From positions 58,279-122,278 of the forward strand of contig NZ_CDDA01000021.1 in assembly GCF_000819745.1 (NCBI RefSeq): a stretch of 64,000 nucleotides of DNA, given 5' to 3'. Below the pieces are notes generated by a model. That model was not told where the DNA came from. It made no database searches and was given only the letters and a program-made list of their open reading frames with translations. Position numbers and translations under genes: made by a program. This stretch comes from Aeromonas bestiarum. Lineage in GTDB: Bacteria; Pseudomonadota; Gammaproteobacteria; Enterobacterales; Aeromonadaceae. Below are positions 51,922 to 60,960 of this stretch, in pieces. Numbering within the stretch: position 1 is the stretch's first letter; each line of letters begins with the position of its first letter.

Positions 51922-54597
51922 ATGGCAGTAACCAATTTGGCTGAACTGGATGCACTGGTCGCCCGCGTCAAAGAAGCACAGCGTGAATTCGCCAGCTTCT
52001 CGCAAGAGCAGGTAGACAAGGTTTTCCGTGCCGCCGCCCTGGCCGCCAGCAATGCCCGTATCCCCCTGGCCCAGATGGCCGTGGAAGAGTCAGGCATGGG
52101 TATCATCGAAGACAAGGTTATCAAGAACCACTTCGCCTCCGAATACATCTACAACGCATATAAAGATGAGAAGACCTGCGGCGTCCTGAGCCAGGATGAC
52201 GAGATGGGCACCATGATCATTGCCGAGCCGGTTGGTATCATTTGCGGTATCGTTCCGACCACCAACCCGACCGCTACCGCGATCTTCAAATCGTTGATCT
52301 CCCTGAAGACCCGCAACGCCATCATCTTCTCCCCGCACCCCCGCGCCAAGAACTCCACCAATACCGCTGCCAAGCTGGTACTGGATGCAGCCGTTGCCGC
52401 CGGTGCACCGAAAGACATCATCGGCTGGATCGATCAACCGTCCGTTGAGCTGTCCAACGCGCTGATGAAGCACAACGACATCAACCTGATCCTGGCCACA
52501 GGTGGCCCGGGCATGGTGAAAGCCGCTTACTCCTCCGGCAAGCCTGCTATCGGTGTAGGTGCCGGTAACGTGCCTATCGTCATCGACGAAACCGCCGATG
52601 TGAAACGTGCCGTCGCCTCCATTCTGATGTCCAAGACCTTCGACAACGGTGTGGTCTGTGCTTCCGAGCAAGCCGTCATCGTCGTTGACGCCATCTACAA
52701 CCAGGTGAAAGAGCGTTTCTCCAACCACGATGGCTACATCCTGTCCAAAGATGAAGCGGACAAGGTACGTAAAGTGCTGCTGATCAACGGCGCGCTGAAC
52801 GCAGATATCGTTGGCCAGCCGGCCACCAAGATCGCCGCCATGGCTGGCGTGACTGTGCCTGCCACCACCAAGATCCTCATCGGTGAAGGCTTGGAACTGT
52901 GCGCTGAAGATGAATTCGCTCACGAGAAGCTCTCTCCGACTCTGGGTATGTTCCGCGCCAAGAACTTCGAAGAAGCCGTCGAGATGGCCTGCACCATGGT
53001 CAACATCGGTGGTATCGGTCACACCTCTGGTCTGTACACCGACCAGGATCGCAACCAGGACCGTATCAGATACTTCGGCGACAAGATGAAGACCGCCCGT
53101 ATCCTGATCAACACCCCCTCCACCCAGGGTGGTATCGGTGACCTGTACAACTTCGCTCTTGCTCCTTCCCTGACCCTGGGTTGCGGCTCCTGGAGTGGTA
53201 ACTCCATCTCCGAGAACGTCGGTCCCAAGCACCTGATCAACAAGAAGACAGTCGCAAAACGGGCAGAAAATATGCTGTGGCACAAACTTCCGAAATCCAT
53301 CTATTTCCGTCGTGGCTCCCTGCCGATCGCCCTCGGTGATCTGGAAGGCAAAAAGCGTGCAATGGTCGTCACCGACCGCTTCCTGTTCAACAACGGCTAT
53401 GCCGACGACGTGGTTCGTCTGCTCAAGAAGCTGAACATGGAAGTGGAAGTATTCTACGAAGTAGAAGCTGACCCGACTCTGTCCATCGTCCGCAAGGGCG
53501 CCGAGATGGCGAACTCCTTCAAGCCTGATGTCATCATAGCGCTGGGTGGTGGTTCACCCATGGATGCGGCCAAGATCATGTGGGTCATGTACGAGCACCC
53601 GGATACCGCGTTCGAAGACCTTGCCATGCGCTTCATGGACATCCGCAAGCGTATCTACAAGTTCCCGAAAATGGGTGTGAAGGCCGAACTGGTCTGTATC
53701 ACCACCACGTCCGGTACCGGTTCTGAAGTCACCCCGTTTGCGGTCGTGACCGACGATGCCACCGGCATGAAGTACCCGCTGGCCGACTACGAGCTGACCC
53801 CGAACATGGCTATCGTCGATGCCAACCTGGTCATGAACATGCCCAAGTCCCTGTGCGCCTTCGGTGGTGTGGATGCGGTTACTCACGCCATGGAAGCCTA
53901 CGTTTCCGTACTGGCCAACGAGTACTCCGACGGTCAGGCGCTGCAAGCCCTGAAACTGCTGAAAGAGTACCTGCCGTCCAGCTACCAGAACGGTGCCAAC
54001 GACCCGGTTGCTCGTGAGAAAGTACACAACGCGGCCACCATCGCCGGTATCGCGTTTGCCAACGCCTTCCTGGGTGTGTGCCACTCCATGGCGCACAAAC
54101 TGGGTGCTGAATTCCACATTCCGCACGGTCTGGCCAACGCCCTGCTGATCAGCAACGTGATCCGCTACAACGCCAACGACAACCCGACCAAGCAGACTGC
54201 GTTCTCCCAGTACGACCGTCCGCAAGCTCGCCGTCGTTATGCCGAAGTGGCTGACCACCTGGGCCTGAGCGCTGCCGGTGACCGTACCGCAGCCAAGATC
54301 GAGAAGCTGCTGACCTGGCTGGACGAGCTGAAAGCCACTCTGGGCATCCCGGCCTCCATCCGTGAAGCCGGCGTGAACGAAGCCGACTTCCTGGCCAAGG
54401 TTGACCAGCTGGCGCTGGAAGCCTTCGATGACCAGTGCACCGGTGCCAACCCGCGCTACCCGCTGATCACCGAGCTCAAAGCCATACTGATGGACACCTA
54501 CTACGGCCGCCCCTTTACCGAGGAAGCCCGAGTAGCAACCAAGGTGGAAGCCAAGGTTGAGACCAAGGTGGACAACAAGAAAAAATCCAAGGCCTGA
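51922..54597 (+). CDS. adhE: bifunctional acetaldehyde-CoA/alcohol dehydrogenase AdhE
   Basis: 891 aa. The N-terminal aldehyde dehydrogenase domain (about 1-440) has the catalytic Cys in [13 protein letters not shown] and the NAD-binding GPGMVKAAY. The C-terminal iron alcohol dehydrogenase (about 450-870) has [10 protein letters not shown], the iron-ligand region [15 protein letters not shown] and [17 protein letters not shown]. Converts acetyl-CoA to ethanol during fermentation and forms spirosomes. The Lys-rich tail ([19 protein letters not shown]) is a repeat-like extension. Codon use (GGT, CGT, GTT) differs from the CGC/GGC-rich neighbours, as in highly expressed genes. AGGAGAT precedes the ATG. 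Confidence 0.98.
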   Translation: MAVTNLAELDALVARVKEAQREFASFSQEQVDKVFRAAALAASNARIPLAQMAVEESGMGIIEDKVIKNHFASEYIYNAYKDEKTCGVLSQDDEMGTMIIAEPVGIICGIVPTTNPTATAIFKSLISLKTRNAIIFSPHPRAKNSTNTAAKLVLDAAVAAGAPKDIIGWIDQPSVELSNALMKHNDINLILATGGPGMVKAAYSSGKPAIGVGAGNVPIVIDETADVKRAVASILMSKTFDNGVVCASEQAVIVVDAIYNQVKERFSNHDGYILSKDEADKVRKVLLINGALNADIVGQPATKIAAMAGVTVPATTKILIGEGLELCAEDEFAHEKLSPTLGMFRAKNFEEAVEMACTMVNIGGIGHTSGLYTDQDRNQDRIRYFGDKMKTARILINTPSTQGGIGDLYNFALAPSLTLGCGSWSGNSISENVGPKHLINKKTVAKRAENMLWHKLPKSIYFRRGSLPIALGDLEGKKRAMVVTDRFLFNNGYADDVVRLLKKLNMEVEVFYEVEADPTLSIVRKGAEMANSFKPDVIIALGGGSPMDAAKIMWVMYEHPDTAFEDLAMRFMDIRKRIYKFPKMGVKAELVCITTTSGTGSEVTPFAVVTDDATGMKYPLADYELTPNMAIVDANLVMNMPKSLCAFGGVDAVTHAMEAYVSVLANEYSDGQALQALKLLKEYLPSSYQNGANDPVAREKVHNAATIAGIAFANAFLGVCHSMAHKLGAEFHIPHGLANALLISNVIRYNANDNPTKQTAFSQYDRPQARRRYAEVADHLGLSAAGDRTAAKIEKLLTWLDELKATLGIPASIREAGVNEADFLAKVDQLALEAFDDQCTGANPRYPLITELKAILMDTYYGRPFTEEARVATKVEAKVETKVDNKKKSKA

Positions 54598-54617
54598 TAA
54601 TCGGACTTGAAGTAGAG

Positions 54618-54645
54618 AGCCCGCGCACATGCGCGGGCTTTTTTG
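54618..54645 (+). terminator. intrinsic terminator after adhE
   Basis: AGCCCGCGC / GCGCGGGCT stem with an ACAT loop and six T. Confidence 0.93.
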
Positions 54646-54707
54646 TTTGTCTATCTCTCTAATTTTGCTAGCTTGTTGGTAGGCATTCATGAAATGCGAG
54701 TTAGCAC

Positions 54708-55943
54708 ATGGCGCTGATACAAGCCTCGATAGAGCAGTTACGGATCGGCCACTACATCCATCTCCCCACGGGATGGACCAGTCACCCTTTTATGTTCAAT
54801 GCCTTCAAGATCAAGGATCAGCAGCAACTCGACATCATTCGCCATCTTGACCTCAATCTGTTGATGGTAGATCCGGACAAGAGTGATCTGCCCATAGAGC
54901 CCATCTTGCGCGGCGATATTCCCTCCGCCGGCCCCGATCTGTCGATCATCGACGAGGTCATAGACACGGGCCCGCCCCCCTTTGACGAGAAAGCCTTCCG
55001 CCGCTCCCTGCGCGCCGCCGACAAGGCCTTTGGTCAATCCATGTCCGAGCTGCGCGATGCGCTGGGGGCCCTCAACCTCAAGCCTGACGAGGGGCTGGCC
55101 AACACGGCGCAGATAGTGCGCAACGCCGCCGCCCGCATCAGTGAGCATGAGGGGCCGCTCGGCCTGCATCTCATTCGCAGCCCGCACACCGACATCCTGC
55201 TGCAGCACAGCCTGAACGTGGCCTTCATCGCCATGCTGATGGCCCGGGAACTCGGCATGAACCCCATCGAGATCGAGGAGACGGGACTGGCGGGCCTGGT
55301 ACACGATATCGGAGAGTTGAAGATCCCGAGCCAGATCACCCAGAAACGGGGGGATCTCAACAAGTCAGAGCAGAACTTTCTCAAAATGCATCCCCAGTAC
55401 GGGCTGGAGATGCTGACCCAGTTGCAGGCATTTGAGCCCAAGATCCGCCAGGTGGCCCATCTGCACCACGAGCGGCTCGATGGCAGCGGCTTTCCCCTCG
55501 GTATCAAGGGTGGCGAGATCCCGCCACTGGCACGGATCATCGGACTGGTGGACTACTATGACGAGCTGCTGCACCCGCGCAGCAGCGCGACCCCGGCGGC
55601 ACCTAGCCAGGCCATCAGCCAGCTCTACAAGCTGTCCCAGAAGAAGTTCGATCAGGATCTGGTCAAGCTGCTGATCAAGGTCCTGGGTGTCTATCCCCCC
55701 GGTTCCCTGGTGCAGCTCTCCGACGACTCCGTGGCGCTGGTGCTCTCCACCGAACCTACCATGCCCCTCAAACCCAAGGTGCTGCCCTACATCAAGGCAC
55801 AGCGACCGGAAGGGGTGGCCATGCTGGATCTGCGGGAGGATGAGCGCACCATCAAGTCATTTATCAAGCAAGAAGACCTGGATGAGGGACAAAGGCTGTT
55901 TTTCAACCTGACCCGGCGCTTCTGTTACTATTTTGCCTTCTGA
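54708..55943 (+). CDS. HD-GYP domain protein with N-terminal DUF3391
   Basis: 411 aa. The DUF3391 region (about 1-130) begins IEQLRIGHYIHLPTGWTSHPF. The HD-GYP domain (about 155-330) has the metal-binding pair H199-D200 in VHDIGELKIP and the HHExxDGxGxP block at 253-263. The terminal triplet reads G-F-P where the family has G-Y-P. It should hydrolyse c-di-GMP; metal ligands look intact. The tail (330-411) is unassigned. No membrane segment. The stop codon is inside a perfect 14-bp inverted repeat. Confidence 0.88.
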   Translation: MALIQASIEQLRIGHYIHLPTGWTSHPFMFNAFKIKDQQQLDIIRHLDLNLLMVDPDKSDLPIEPILRGDIPSAGPDLSIIDEVIDTGPPPFDEKAFRRSLRAADKAFGQSMSELRDALGALNLKPDEGLANTAQIVRNAAARISEHEGPLGLHLIRSPHTDILLQHSLNVAFIAMLMARELGMNPIEIEETGLAGLVHDIGELKIPSQITQKRGDLNKSEQNFLKMHPQYGLEMLTQLQAFEPKIRQVAHLHHERLDGSGFPLGIKGGEIPPLARIIGLVDYYDELLHPRSSATPAAPSQAISQLYKLSQKKFDQDLVKLLIKVLGVYPPGSLVQLSDDSVALVLSTEPTMPLKPKVLPYIKAQRPEGVAMLDLREDERTIKSFIKQEDLDEGQRLFFNLTRRFCYYFAF

Positions 55944-55971
55944 GTTATCCCCAGAAGCTGGGGATAACTCA
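55941..55971. terminator. stem-loop spanning the HD-GYP stop codon
   Basis: TGAGTTATCCCCAG / CTGGGGATAACTCA, 14-bp perfect inverted repeat, loop AAG. The TGA stop forms its first three bases. No T-run follows. Confidence 0.6.
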
Positions 55972-55998
55972 TTGGACAAACCTGAATAATTGTCCAAT
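55971..55998. repeat. second inverted repeat after the HD-GYP gene
   Basis: ATTGGACAA (55971-55979) and TTGTCCAAT (55990-55998), perfect 9-bp arms with a 10-nt spacer. It could be a hairpin or a dimeric regulator site. Confidence 0.55.
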
Positions 55999-56031
55999 TA
56001 CCCTCAAAACGGTCCACTGCCGACCATGGAT

Positions 56032-56108
56032 AAAAAACGCCCAGCCAGGGGGCTGGGCGGAGCATGCCACCTCCGTGTGGCGTATCCAGCGGATACATTC
56101 ATGCTCCA
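56032..56108 (-). ncRNA. three-way-junction element ending in an intrinsic terminator, candidate minus-strand RNA
   Basis: Outer stem GGAGCATG (56060-56067) with CATGCTCC (56101-56108). Inside it are hairpins GCCAC/GTGGC and GTATCC-AGC-GGATAC. On the minus strand it abuts a second stem (CCCAGCC/GGCTGGG, 56041-56058) followed by six T (56032-56037), a good intrinsic terminator. No ORF runs into it from the right on the minus strand; the gap 55944-56296 holds no gene. No known family recognised; no promoter confidently seen. Confidence 0.4.
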
Positions 56109-56296
56109 TCCAGCAATACCAACCCTTGGGCGATTACACAAATATCAATTTAACATGCTGATTTGATATGGTTTTATGGCGCGTTTCTGGCAAACTTCGC
56201 CCGCAATCGAGCGCACGTCGCTCACAGAACAAGATCCTGATCACACTTATTCATGGCTGCCGCTTTTTTCGGCTCGGACTCTGAGGAACGTTTTTT

Positions 56297-57967
56297 ATGC
56301 AGTTGGTCCTCTCTCTGCTTCAACAGATGAGCGTCAGTCTGGTGATCGCCTATCTCTTCTCCAAGAGTCCGCTGCTGCGCCCCCTGGCCAACTATTCCGT
56401 CAGACTTCCTCACAAGATACTGATATACACTATTTTTTCTTGTTTTTGCATCCTGGGTACCTATGTGGGACTGGATATCGACGATGCTATCGCCAACACC
56501 CGTGCCGTCGGGGCCGTGCTGGGGGGGCTGCTGGGGGGCCCGCTGGTGGGATTTCTGGTAGGACTGACCGGTGGCGTGCACCGCTACAGCCTGGGGGGAT
56601 TTACCGATCTGGCCTGCGCCATCTCAACCACCTGCGAGGGGCTGCTGGGGGGGCTGGTGCACTGGCGCCTGATGCGCTCTGGCAGGATGAACGCCCTGTT
56701 CGAACCCAGGATCGCCTTCTTCACCACCCTCTACGCCGAGATATTGCAGATGATCATCATACTGCTGGTGGCGACCCCGTTCGATCAGTCCCTGCTGCTG
56801 GTGCGCACCATAGCCACCCCCATGATCCTGGCCAACTCCTGCGGCGCGGCCTTGTTCATCAGCATGATCCGCGATCAGCAGCAGATGTATGAGAAGTTCT
56901 CCCGGGTCTTCTCCGCCAAGGCGCTTACCATCGCCAATCGTACCGTCGGCATCATGAGCCAGGGCTTCACCCCCGAGGCCAGCAACAAGATTGCCCACAT
57001 CATTCAGGAAGAGACGGGGGTCGGCGCTGTCGCCATCACGGATACCGACAAGATCCTCGCCTTCATCGGCACCGGAGAAGATCACCACAAGCCGGGTACC
57101 CCCATCACCTCGGCCATCACCTTGCAGGCCATCGCCCGCAACAAGGTGCTGTTTGCCGATGGCAACAGCCAGCCCTATCGCTGCAGCATCTCGCCCCAAT
57201 GCCAGCTCGGCTCGGTGCTGGTGATCCCGCTGCACGGCGACGAGGGGGTGATCGGCACCATCAAGCTGTATGAACCCAAGAAGCGTTTGTTCCTCAAGAT
57301 CAACCACACCCTGGGGGAAGGGATAGCCAACCTGCTGTCACAGCAGTTGCTGACCGGCCGGCTGGAACAGCAGCAGCGCCTGCTGGTGCAATCCGAGCTC
57401 AAACTCATCCAGGCCCAGATCAACCCCCATTTCCTGTTCAATACCCTCAACACCATCAGTGCCATCACCCGACGGGAGCCCGAGCGGGCACGTCAGCTGC
57501 TGCTGCACCTCTCCTTGTTCTTTCGCAAGAACCTCAAGCGCCAGAGCGGGTTGGCCAGCCTGCAGGAGGAGCAGGAGCACTGCCAATCCTATCTCGAGAT
57601 AGAGTTGGCCCGCTTTGGCGATCGGCTGACCGTGATAAACGATATCCCGCCCCATCTGGCCGGCCTGACGCTGCCGAGTTTTACCCTGCAACCCCTCATC
57701 GAGAATGCCATCAAGCACGGCATCTCCACCCTGCTGGAGCAAGGCCGTATCCGTCTTTATGCCGAAGAGAGCCAGGAGAGCGTGACCATCTGCGTGGAGG
57801 ACAATGCTGGCACCTGGCAGGAGGGTCCGGCGGGGGATGGGCTCGGCATGACCATAGTGGATCGGCGCCTCAAGAGCGCCTTCGGCAGCCGGTATGGTAT
57901 CCGCGTCAGCTGCGAACCCGAATGCTGGACCCGGGTCGCGTTCACCCTGCCCAGGGAGGCGTCATGA
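56297..57967 (+). CDS. btsS: LytS/BtsS-type sensor histidine kinase
   Basis: 556 aa. The N-terminal 5TM-Lyt sensor (about 1-195) shows TIFSCFCILGTYVGLDIDDA and ANTRAVGAVLGGLLGGPLVG. A GAF-like domain (about 215-350, with DGNSQPYRCSISPQCQ) follows. The kinase part has phospho-acceptor H378 in QINPHFLFNTLNTI and the ATPase N-box LIENAIKHGI. It matches BtsS (YehU), the pyruvate sensor, more than LytS of Gram-positives. GAGGA lies 9 nt before the ATG. Next to its LytTR regulator and a CstA-type carrier, which is the usual target. Confidence 0.9.
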   Translation: MQLVLSLLQQMSVSLVIAYLFSKSPLLRPLANYSVRLPHKILIYTIFSCFCILGTYVGLDIDDAIANTRAVGAVLGGLLGGPLVGFLVGLTGGVHRYSLGGFTDLACAISTTCEGLLGGLVHWRLMRSGRMNALFEPRIAFFTTLYAEILQMIIILLVATPFDQSLLLVRTIATPMILANSCGAALFISMIRDQQQMYEKFSRVFSAKALTIANRTVGIMSQGFTPEASNKIAHIIQEETGVGAVAITDTDKILAFIGTGEDHHKPGTPITSAITLQAIARNKVLFADGNSQPYRCSISPQCQLGSVLVIPLHGDEGVIGTIKLYEPKKRLFLKINHTLGEGIANLLSQQLLTGRLEQQQRLLVQSELKLIQAQINPHFLFNTLNTISAITRREPERARQLLLHLSLFFRKNLKRQSGLASLQEEQEHCQSYLEIELARFGDRLTVINDIPPHLAGLTLPSFTLQPLIENAIKHGISTLLEQGRIRLYAEESQESVTICVEDNAGTWQEGPAGDGLGMTIVDRRLKSAFGSRYGIRVSCEPECWTRVAFTLPREAS

Positions 57968-58064
57968 CCAGAAGCGACCCCTCGCCCCCGATGAGCCGCC
58001 CGGCCGACCCCTTGCATTCCCATTCCTCGCCGTTCACACACCATCACGATGTTCAGGAGAGCGC

Positions 58065-58769
58065 ATGATCCGCACACTCATAGTCGATGACGAACCCTAT
58101 GCCCGCGAGGAGCTGGCCCAGCACCTGGCGGGCGATCCCGACATCGAGATCCTGGGGCTGGCGGCCAACGCCATCGAAGCACTGCCCCTGATCCAGCAGC
58201 TCAAACCGGACGTGGTGTTCCTCGATATCCAGATGCCCAAGCTGAGCGGCATGGAGCTGGTGGCCATGCTCGATCCCCTGCCCCGCATCGTGTTTGTCAC
58301 CGCCTTCGACGAGTACGCCATTCAGGCATTCGAGGAGAACGCCTTCGACTACCTGCTCAAACCGGTGGAGCCGGCACGCCTCGCCAAGACGCTGGCTCGC
58401 CTCAAGCAGGATCTCACCCCACAGCCCATCGCCTCGCTGGCGCCGGCCATCCGCCACATTCCCGGCTATCTGCACAACCGGGTGCGGCTGCTGCCCATCG
58501 AGCAGGTGGAGTACGCCTTCTCCGATCTCGGCGGGGTGCACGTTGCCTGCCAGGGCGAGCTGTTTCACACCCAGCTCACCCTGAAATCATTGGAGGAGAA
58601 GACGCCCCTGCTGCGCTGCCACCGCCAATATCTGGTGGCGCCGGGGGCCATCTTCGAGATCCAGCTGCTGGAAAACCAGCTGGCGGAGATAGTGACGCCA
58701 AGCGATGCCCGGTTGCCGGTCAGCCGCCGCTACCTCAAGGAGCTCAAAGACGAACTGGGGCTCGAATAA
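58065..58769 (+). CDS. btsR: LytTR response regulator, BtsR type
   Basis: 234 aa. The receiver domain has acidic pocket DDE (8-10), phospho-acceptor D54 in VVFLDIQMPK, and the conserved Thr and Lys (FVTAFDEY, YLLKPVEP). The LytTR DNA-binding domain (about 135-234) has NRVRLLPIEQVEYAFSDLGG and LLRCHRQYLV, as in BtsR (YehT). Follows btsS by 97 nt. AGGAGAGCGC precedes the ATG. Predicted to activate the downstream carrier gene through direct repeats at 58804-58831. Confidence 0.92.
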   Translation: MIRTLIVDDEPYAREELAQHLAGDPDIEILGLAANAIEALPLIQQLKPDVVFLDIQMPKLSGMELVAMLDPLPRIVFVTAFDEYAIQAFEENAFDYLLKPVEPARLAKTLARLKQDLTPQPIASLAPAIRHIPGYLHNRVRLLPIEQVEYAFSDLGGVHVACQGELFHTQLTLKSLEEKTPLLRCHRQYLVAPGAIFEIQLLENQLAEIVTPSDARLPVSRRYLKELKDELGLE

Positions 58770-58803
58770 CGGCGCGGGATTGTGCGCGGGATCACAGCCG
58801 GCG

Positions 58804-58831
58804 ACCGCTCGGGTCGCCATGGCGCCGCTCA
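58804..58831 (+). promoter_or_regulatory. putative BtsR-type direct repeat upstream of the CstA gene
   Basis: ACCGCTCG (58804-58811) and GCCGCTCA (58824-58831) share the core CCGCTC with a period of 20 bp. The published BtsR site as I recall it is two ACC(G/A)CT(C/T)A copies spaced 13 bp apart (period 21). It is 81 nt before the carrier start. Confidence 0.45.
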
Positions 58832-58911
58832 CCCCGTTTCACCTGCCCTCCGGGGCCCCTCCCTCTAGACTCGCTACGCACACCATAAAATAACAATGAT
58901 GGAGCGTAACA

Positions 58912-60333
58912 ATGATCTGGTTCTTCCTCTGTGTTGGCTTGCTGATCGCCGGCTACTTTATCTACGGCAAGTTCATCGAGCGGATATTCGGCCCGAAACC
59001 CGAGCGCGCCACCCCCGCCATCACCATGGCTGACGGGGTGGACTATGTGCCCATGTCGGACAAGAAAGTCTACCTGGTACAACTGCTCAACATCGCCGGC
59101 GTCGGCCCCATCTTCGGCCCCATACTGGGTGCCCTCTACGGCCCGGTCGCCATGCTCTGGATCGTGTTCGGCTGCATCTTCGCCGGTGCGGTACACGATT
59201 ACTTCTCCGGCATGCTGTCGGTGCGCGCCAAGGGCGCCTCGGTGCCGACCGTGGTCGGCGAGCACCTGGGCACAGCCGCCAAACACTTCATGAACCTGTT
59301 CGCCGTGGTGCTCTTGATGCTGGTGGGCGTGGTGTTCGTGCTGAGCCCGGCGGGCCTCTTGGCCAACCTCACCTCCATCGACCTGGTCTACTGGATAGTG
59401 GCCATCTTTGCCTACTACATACTCGCCACCATAGTGCCCATCGACAAGATCATCGGCCGTTTCTACCCCATCTTCGGCGCCCTGCTGGTATTCATGTCGG
59501 TCGGCCTCATCATAGGGCTCATCGTCTCCGGCAAGGGCTTCTACAACACGGGGATGGATTTCTCCAACCTGCACCCGACCGAGCTGCCGCTCTGGCCGCT
59601 GTTGTTCATCACCATCGCCTGTGGCGCAGTGTCGGGTTTTCACGCCACCCAGTCCCCGCTGATGGCGCGCTGCATGCAAAACGAGAAGTCCGGTCGCTTC
59701 ATCTTCTACGGCGCCATGATAGGTGAAGGGGTCATCGCCCTCATCTGGTGCACCCTGGGGCTCTCCTTCTACGACAGCACGGAAGCGCTCAACGCCACCA
59801 TGGCCAACGGCGGGCCGGCGGCCGTGGTGCACGAAGTCTCCACCAGCCTGCTCGGCACGGTCGGCGGCATACTGGCCATTCTCGGCGTGGTGATCCTGCC
59901 CATCACCTCCGGTGATACGGCGTTTCGCAGTGCCCGCCTGATCGTGGCCGACTTCCTGCACCTGACCCAGAAACCCATGGCCAAGCGCCTGCTGATTGCC
60001 GTGCCCATGTTCATCCTCGGCTTCCTCATCTCCAAGGCGGAATTTGGCATCATCTGGCGCTATTTTGGCTGGGCCAACCAGACCACGGCCGTTATCATGC
60101 TGTGGACTGCGGCGGCCTATCTGGCCAAAGAGGGCAAGCTGCACTGGGTCTGCACCATTCCCGCCATCTTCATGACAGCCGTGGTGTTCACCTATCTCGC
60201 CAACGCCCCCATAGGTTTCGGGCTGGAGATGGGTATCTCCACCATCATAGGCCTCACCTGCACCCTGGTGACGACTGTGGCCTTCCTGGTGAAATTCAGA
60301 CCGGCACTGGTGAGCAGCACCAGCGAAAGCTAG
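58912..60333 (+). CDS. CstA/BtsT family carbon-starvation carrier, short form
   Basis: 473 aa, about 13 membrane helices. CstA-family signatures are NIAGVGPIFGPILGALYGP, AVHDYFSGMLSVRAKG and GAVSGFHATQSPLMARC; GDTAFRSARLIVADFL and WANQTTAVIMLW mark the C-terminal half. E. coli CstA and BtsT are about 700 aa; the compact form seen here lacks their extra helices, and both conserved halves are complete. Given the BtsSR-like system beside it, pyruvate or a related carboxylate is the likely substrate. GGAGCG precedes the ATG. Confidence 0.85.
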   Translation: MIWFFLCVGLLIAGYFIYGKFIERIFGPKPERATPAITMADGVDYVPMSDKKVYLVQLLNIAGVGPIFGPILGALYGPVAMLWIVFGCIFAGAVHDYFSGMLSVRAKGASVPTVVGEHLGTAAKHFMNLFAVVLLMLVGVVFVLSPAGLLANLTSIDLVYWIVAIFAYYILATIVPIDKIIGRFYPIFGALLVFMSVGLIIGLIVSGKGFYNTGMDFSNLHPTELPLWPLLFITIACGAVSGFHATQSPLMARCMQNEKSGRFIFYGAMIGEGVIALIWCTLGLSFYDSTEALNATMANGGPAAVVHEVSTSLLGTVGGILAILGVVILPITSGDTAFRSARLIVADFLHLTQKPMAKRLLIAVPMFILGFLISKAEFGIIWRYFGWANQTTAVIMLWTAAAYLAKEGKLHWVCTIPAIFMTAVVFTYLANAPIGFGLEMGISTIIGLTCTLVTTVAFLVKFRPALVSSTSES

Positions 60334-60350
60334 TCTGCTCAAAAAATTGA

Positions 60351-60377
60351 AAAAGGGAGCCATATCGGCTCCCTTTT
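60351..60377. terminator. intrinsic terminator after the CstA gene
   Basis: AAAAGGGAGCC / GGCTCCCTTTT stem with a five-base loop and T-run. The gap 60378-60618 otherwise shows only a TTAAGC..GCTTAA inverted repeat (60493-60498, 60516-60521). Confidence 0.85.
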
Positions 60378-60618
60378 CTCTGCTCATTTCACGCCAGTGG
60401 TGCCATACTTCTCCCGTAAGTCCTTGTCATCGATACGACTTTTCGGACTTGCGACGAACGGCACACATCATGTTTGACGACTTCAGGCTGACTTAAGCTC
60501 CAGTACAAGAATATCGCTTAAGATGCCGTGCTAAAAACCGATAAACACGTGATTCCCAATTGCTTTATAAAAAATTGAATCCAATGATTGGTTGTACATC
60601 AAACCTCTGGAGACCCCC

Positions 60619-60957
60619 ATGTTCCTTGATTATTTTGCCCTTGGCCTGCTCTTCTTCGTCGGGCTGGTCATGTTCTACGGGATCATAGTGATCCACGACA
60701 TTCCGTATGAAATAGCCAAACACCGCCAGCACCCCCATCAAGACGCCATCCACGTGGCGGGATGGGTCAGTCTGTTTACCCTGCACGTGCTCTGGCCCTT
60801 CCTCTGGATCTGGGCCACCCTCTACCGTCCCGAGCGGGGCTGGGGCTTCAACCAGCGACTGCAGCAGGATGAAGATGATATCCAGCAGCTCAAACAGGAG
60901 CTGGCCGGCCTCAAGGCCCGCCTCAATACCATCGAACAGACCGAGCAACAGGGATAA
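60619..60957 (+). CDS. yibI: DUF3302 membrane protein YibI
   Basis: 112 aa. Two membrane helices (about 7-26 and 46-67) and a C-terminal charged coiled-coil (EDDIQQLKQELAGLKARLN). Matches E. coli YibI, including HDIPYEIAKHR and GWVSLFTLHVLWPFLW. Always paired with the HlyD-type YibH, which starts 4 nt after this stop. Likely part of an efflux or envelope module; function unproven. GGAGACC precedes the ATG. Confidence 0.9.
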   Translation: MFLDYFALGLLFFVGLVMFYGIIVIHDIPYEIAKHRQHPHQDAIHVAGWVSLFTLHVLWPFLWIWATLYRPERGWGFNQRLQQDEDDIQQLKQELAGLKARLNTIEQTEQQG

Positions 60958-60960
60958 ATC

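Noticed and set aside
55944..55953. DnaA-box-like TTATCCCCA near the HD-GYP stop
   Set aside because: Single one-mismatch copy inside a hairpin; no cluster, no AT-rich unwinding region, no replication gene.
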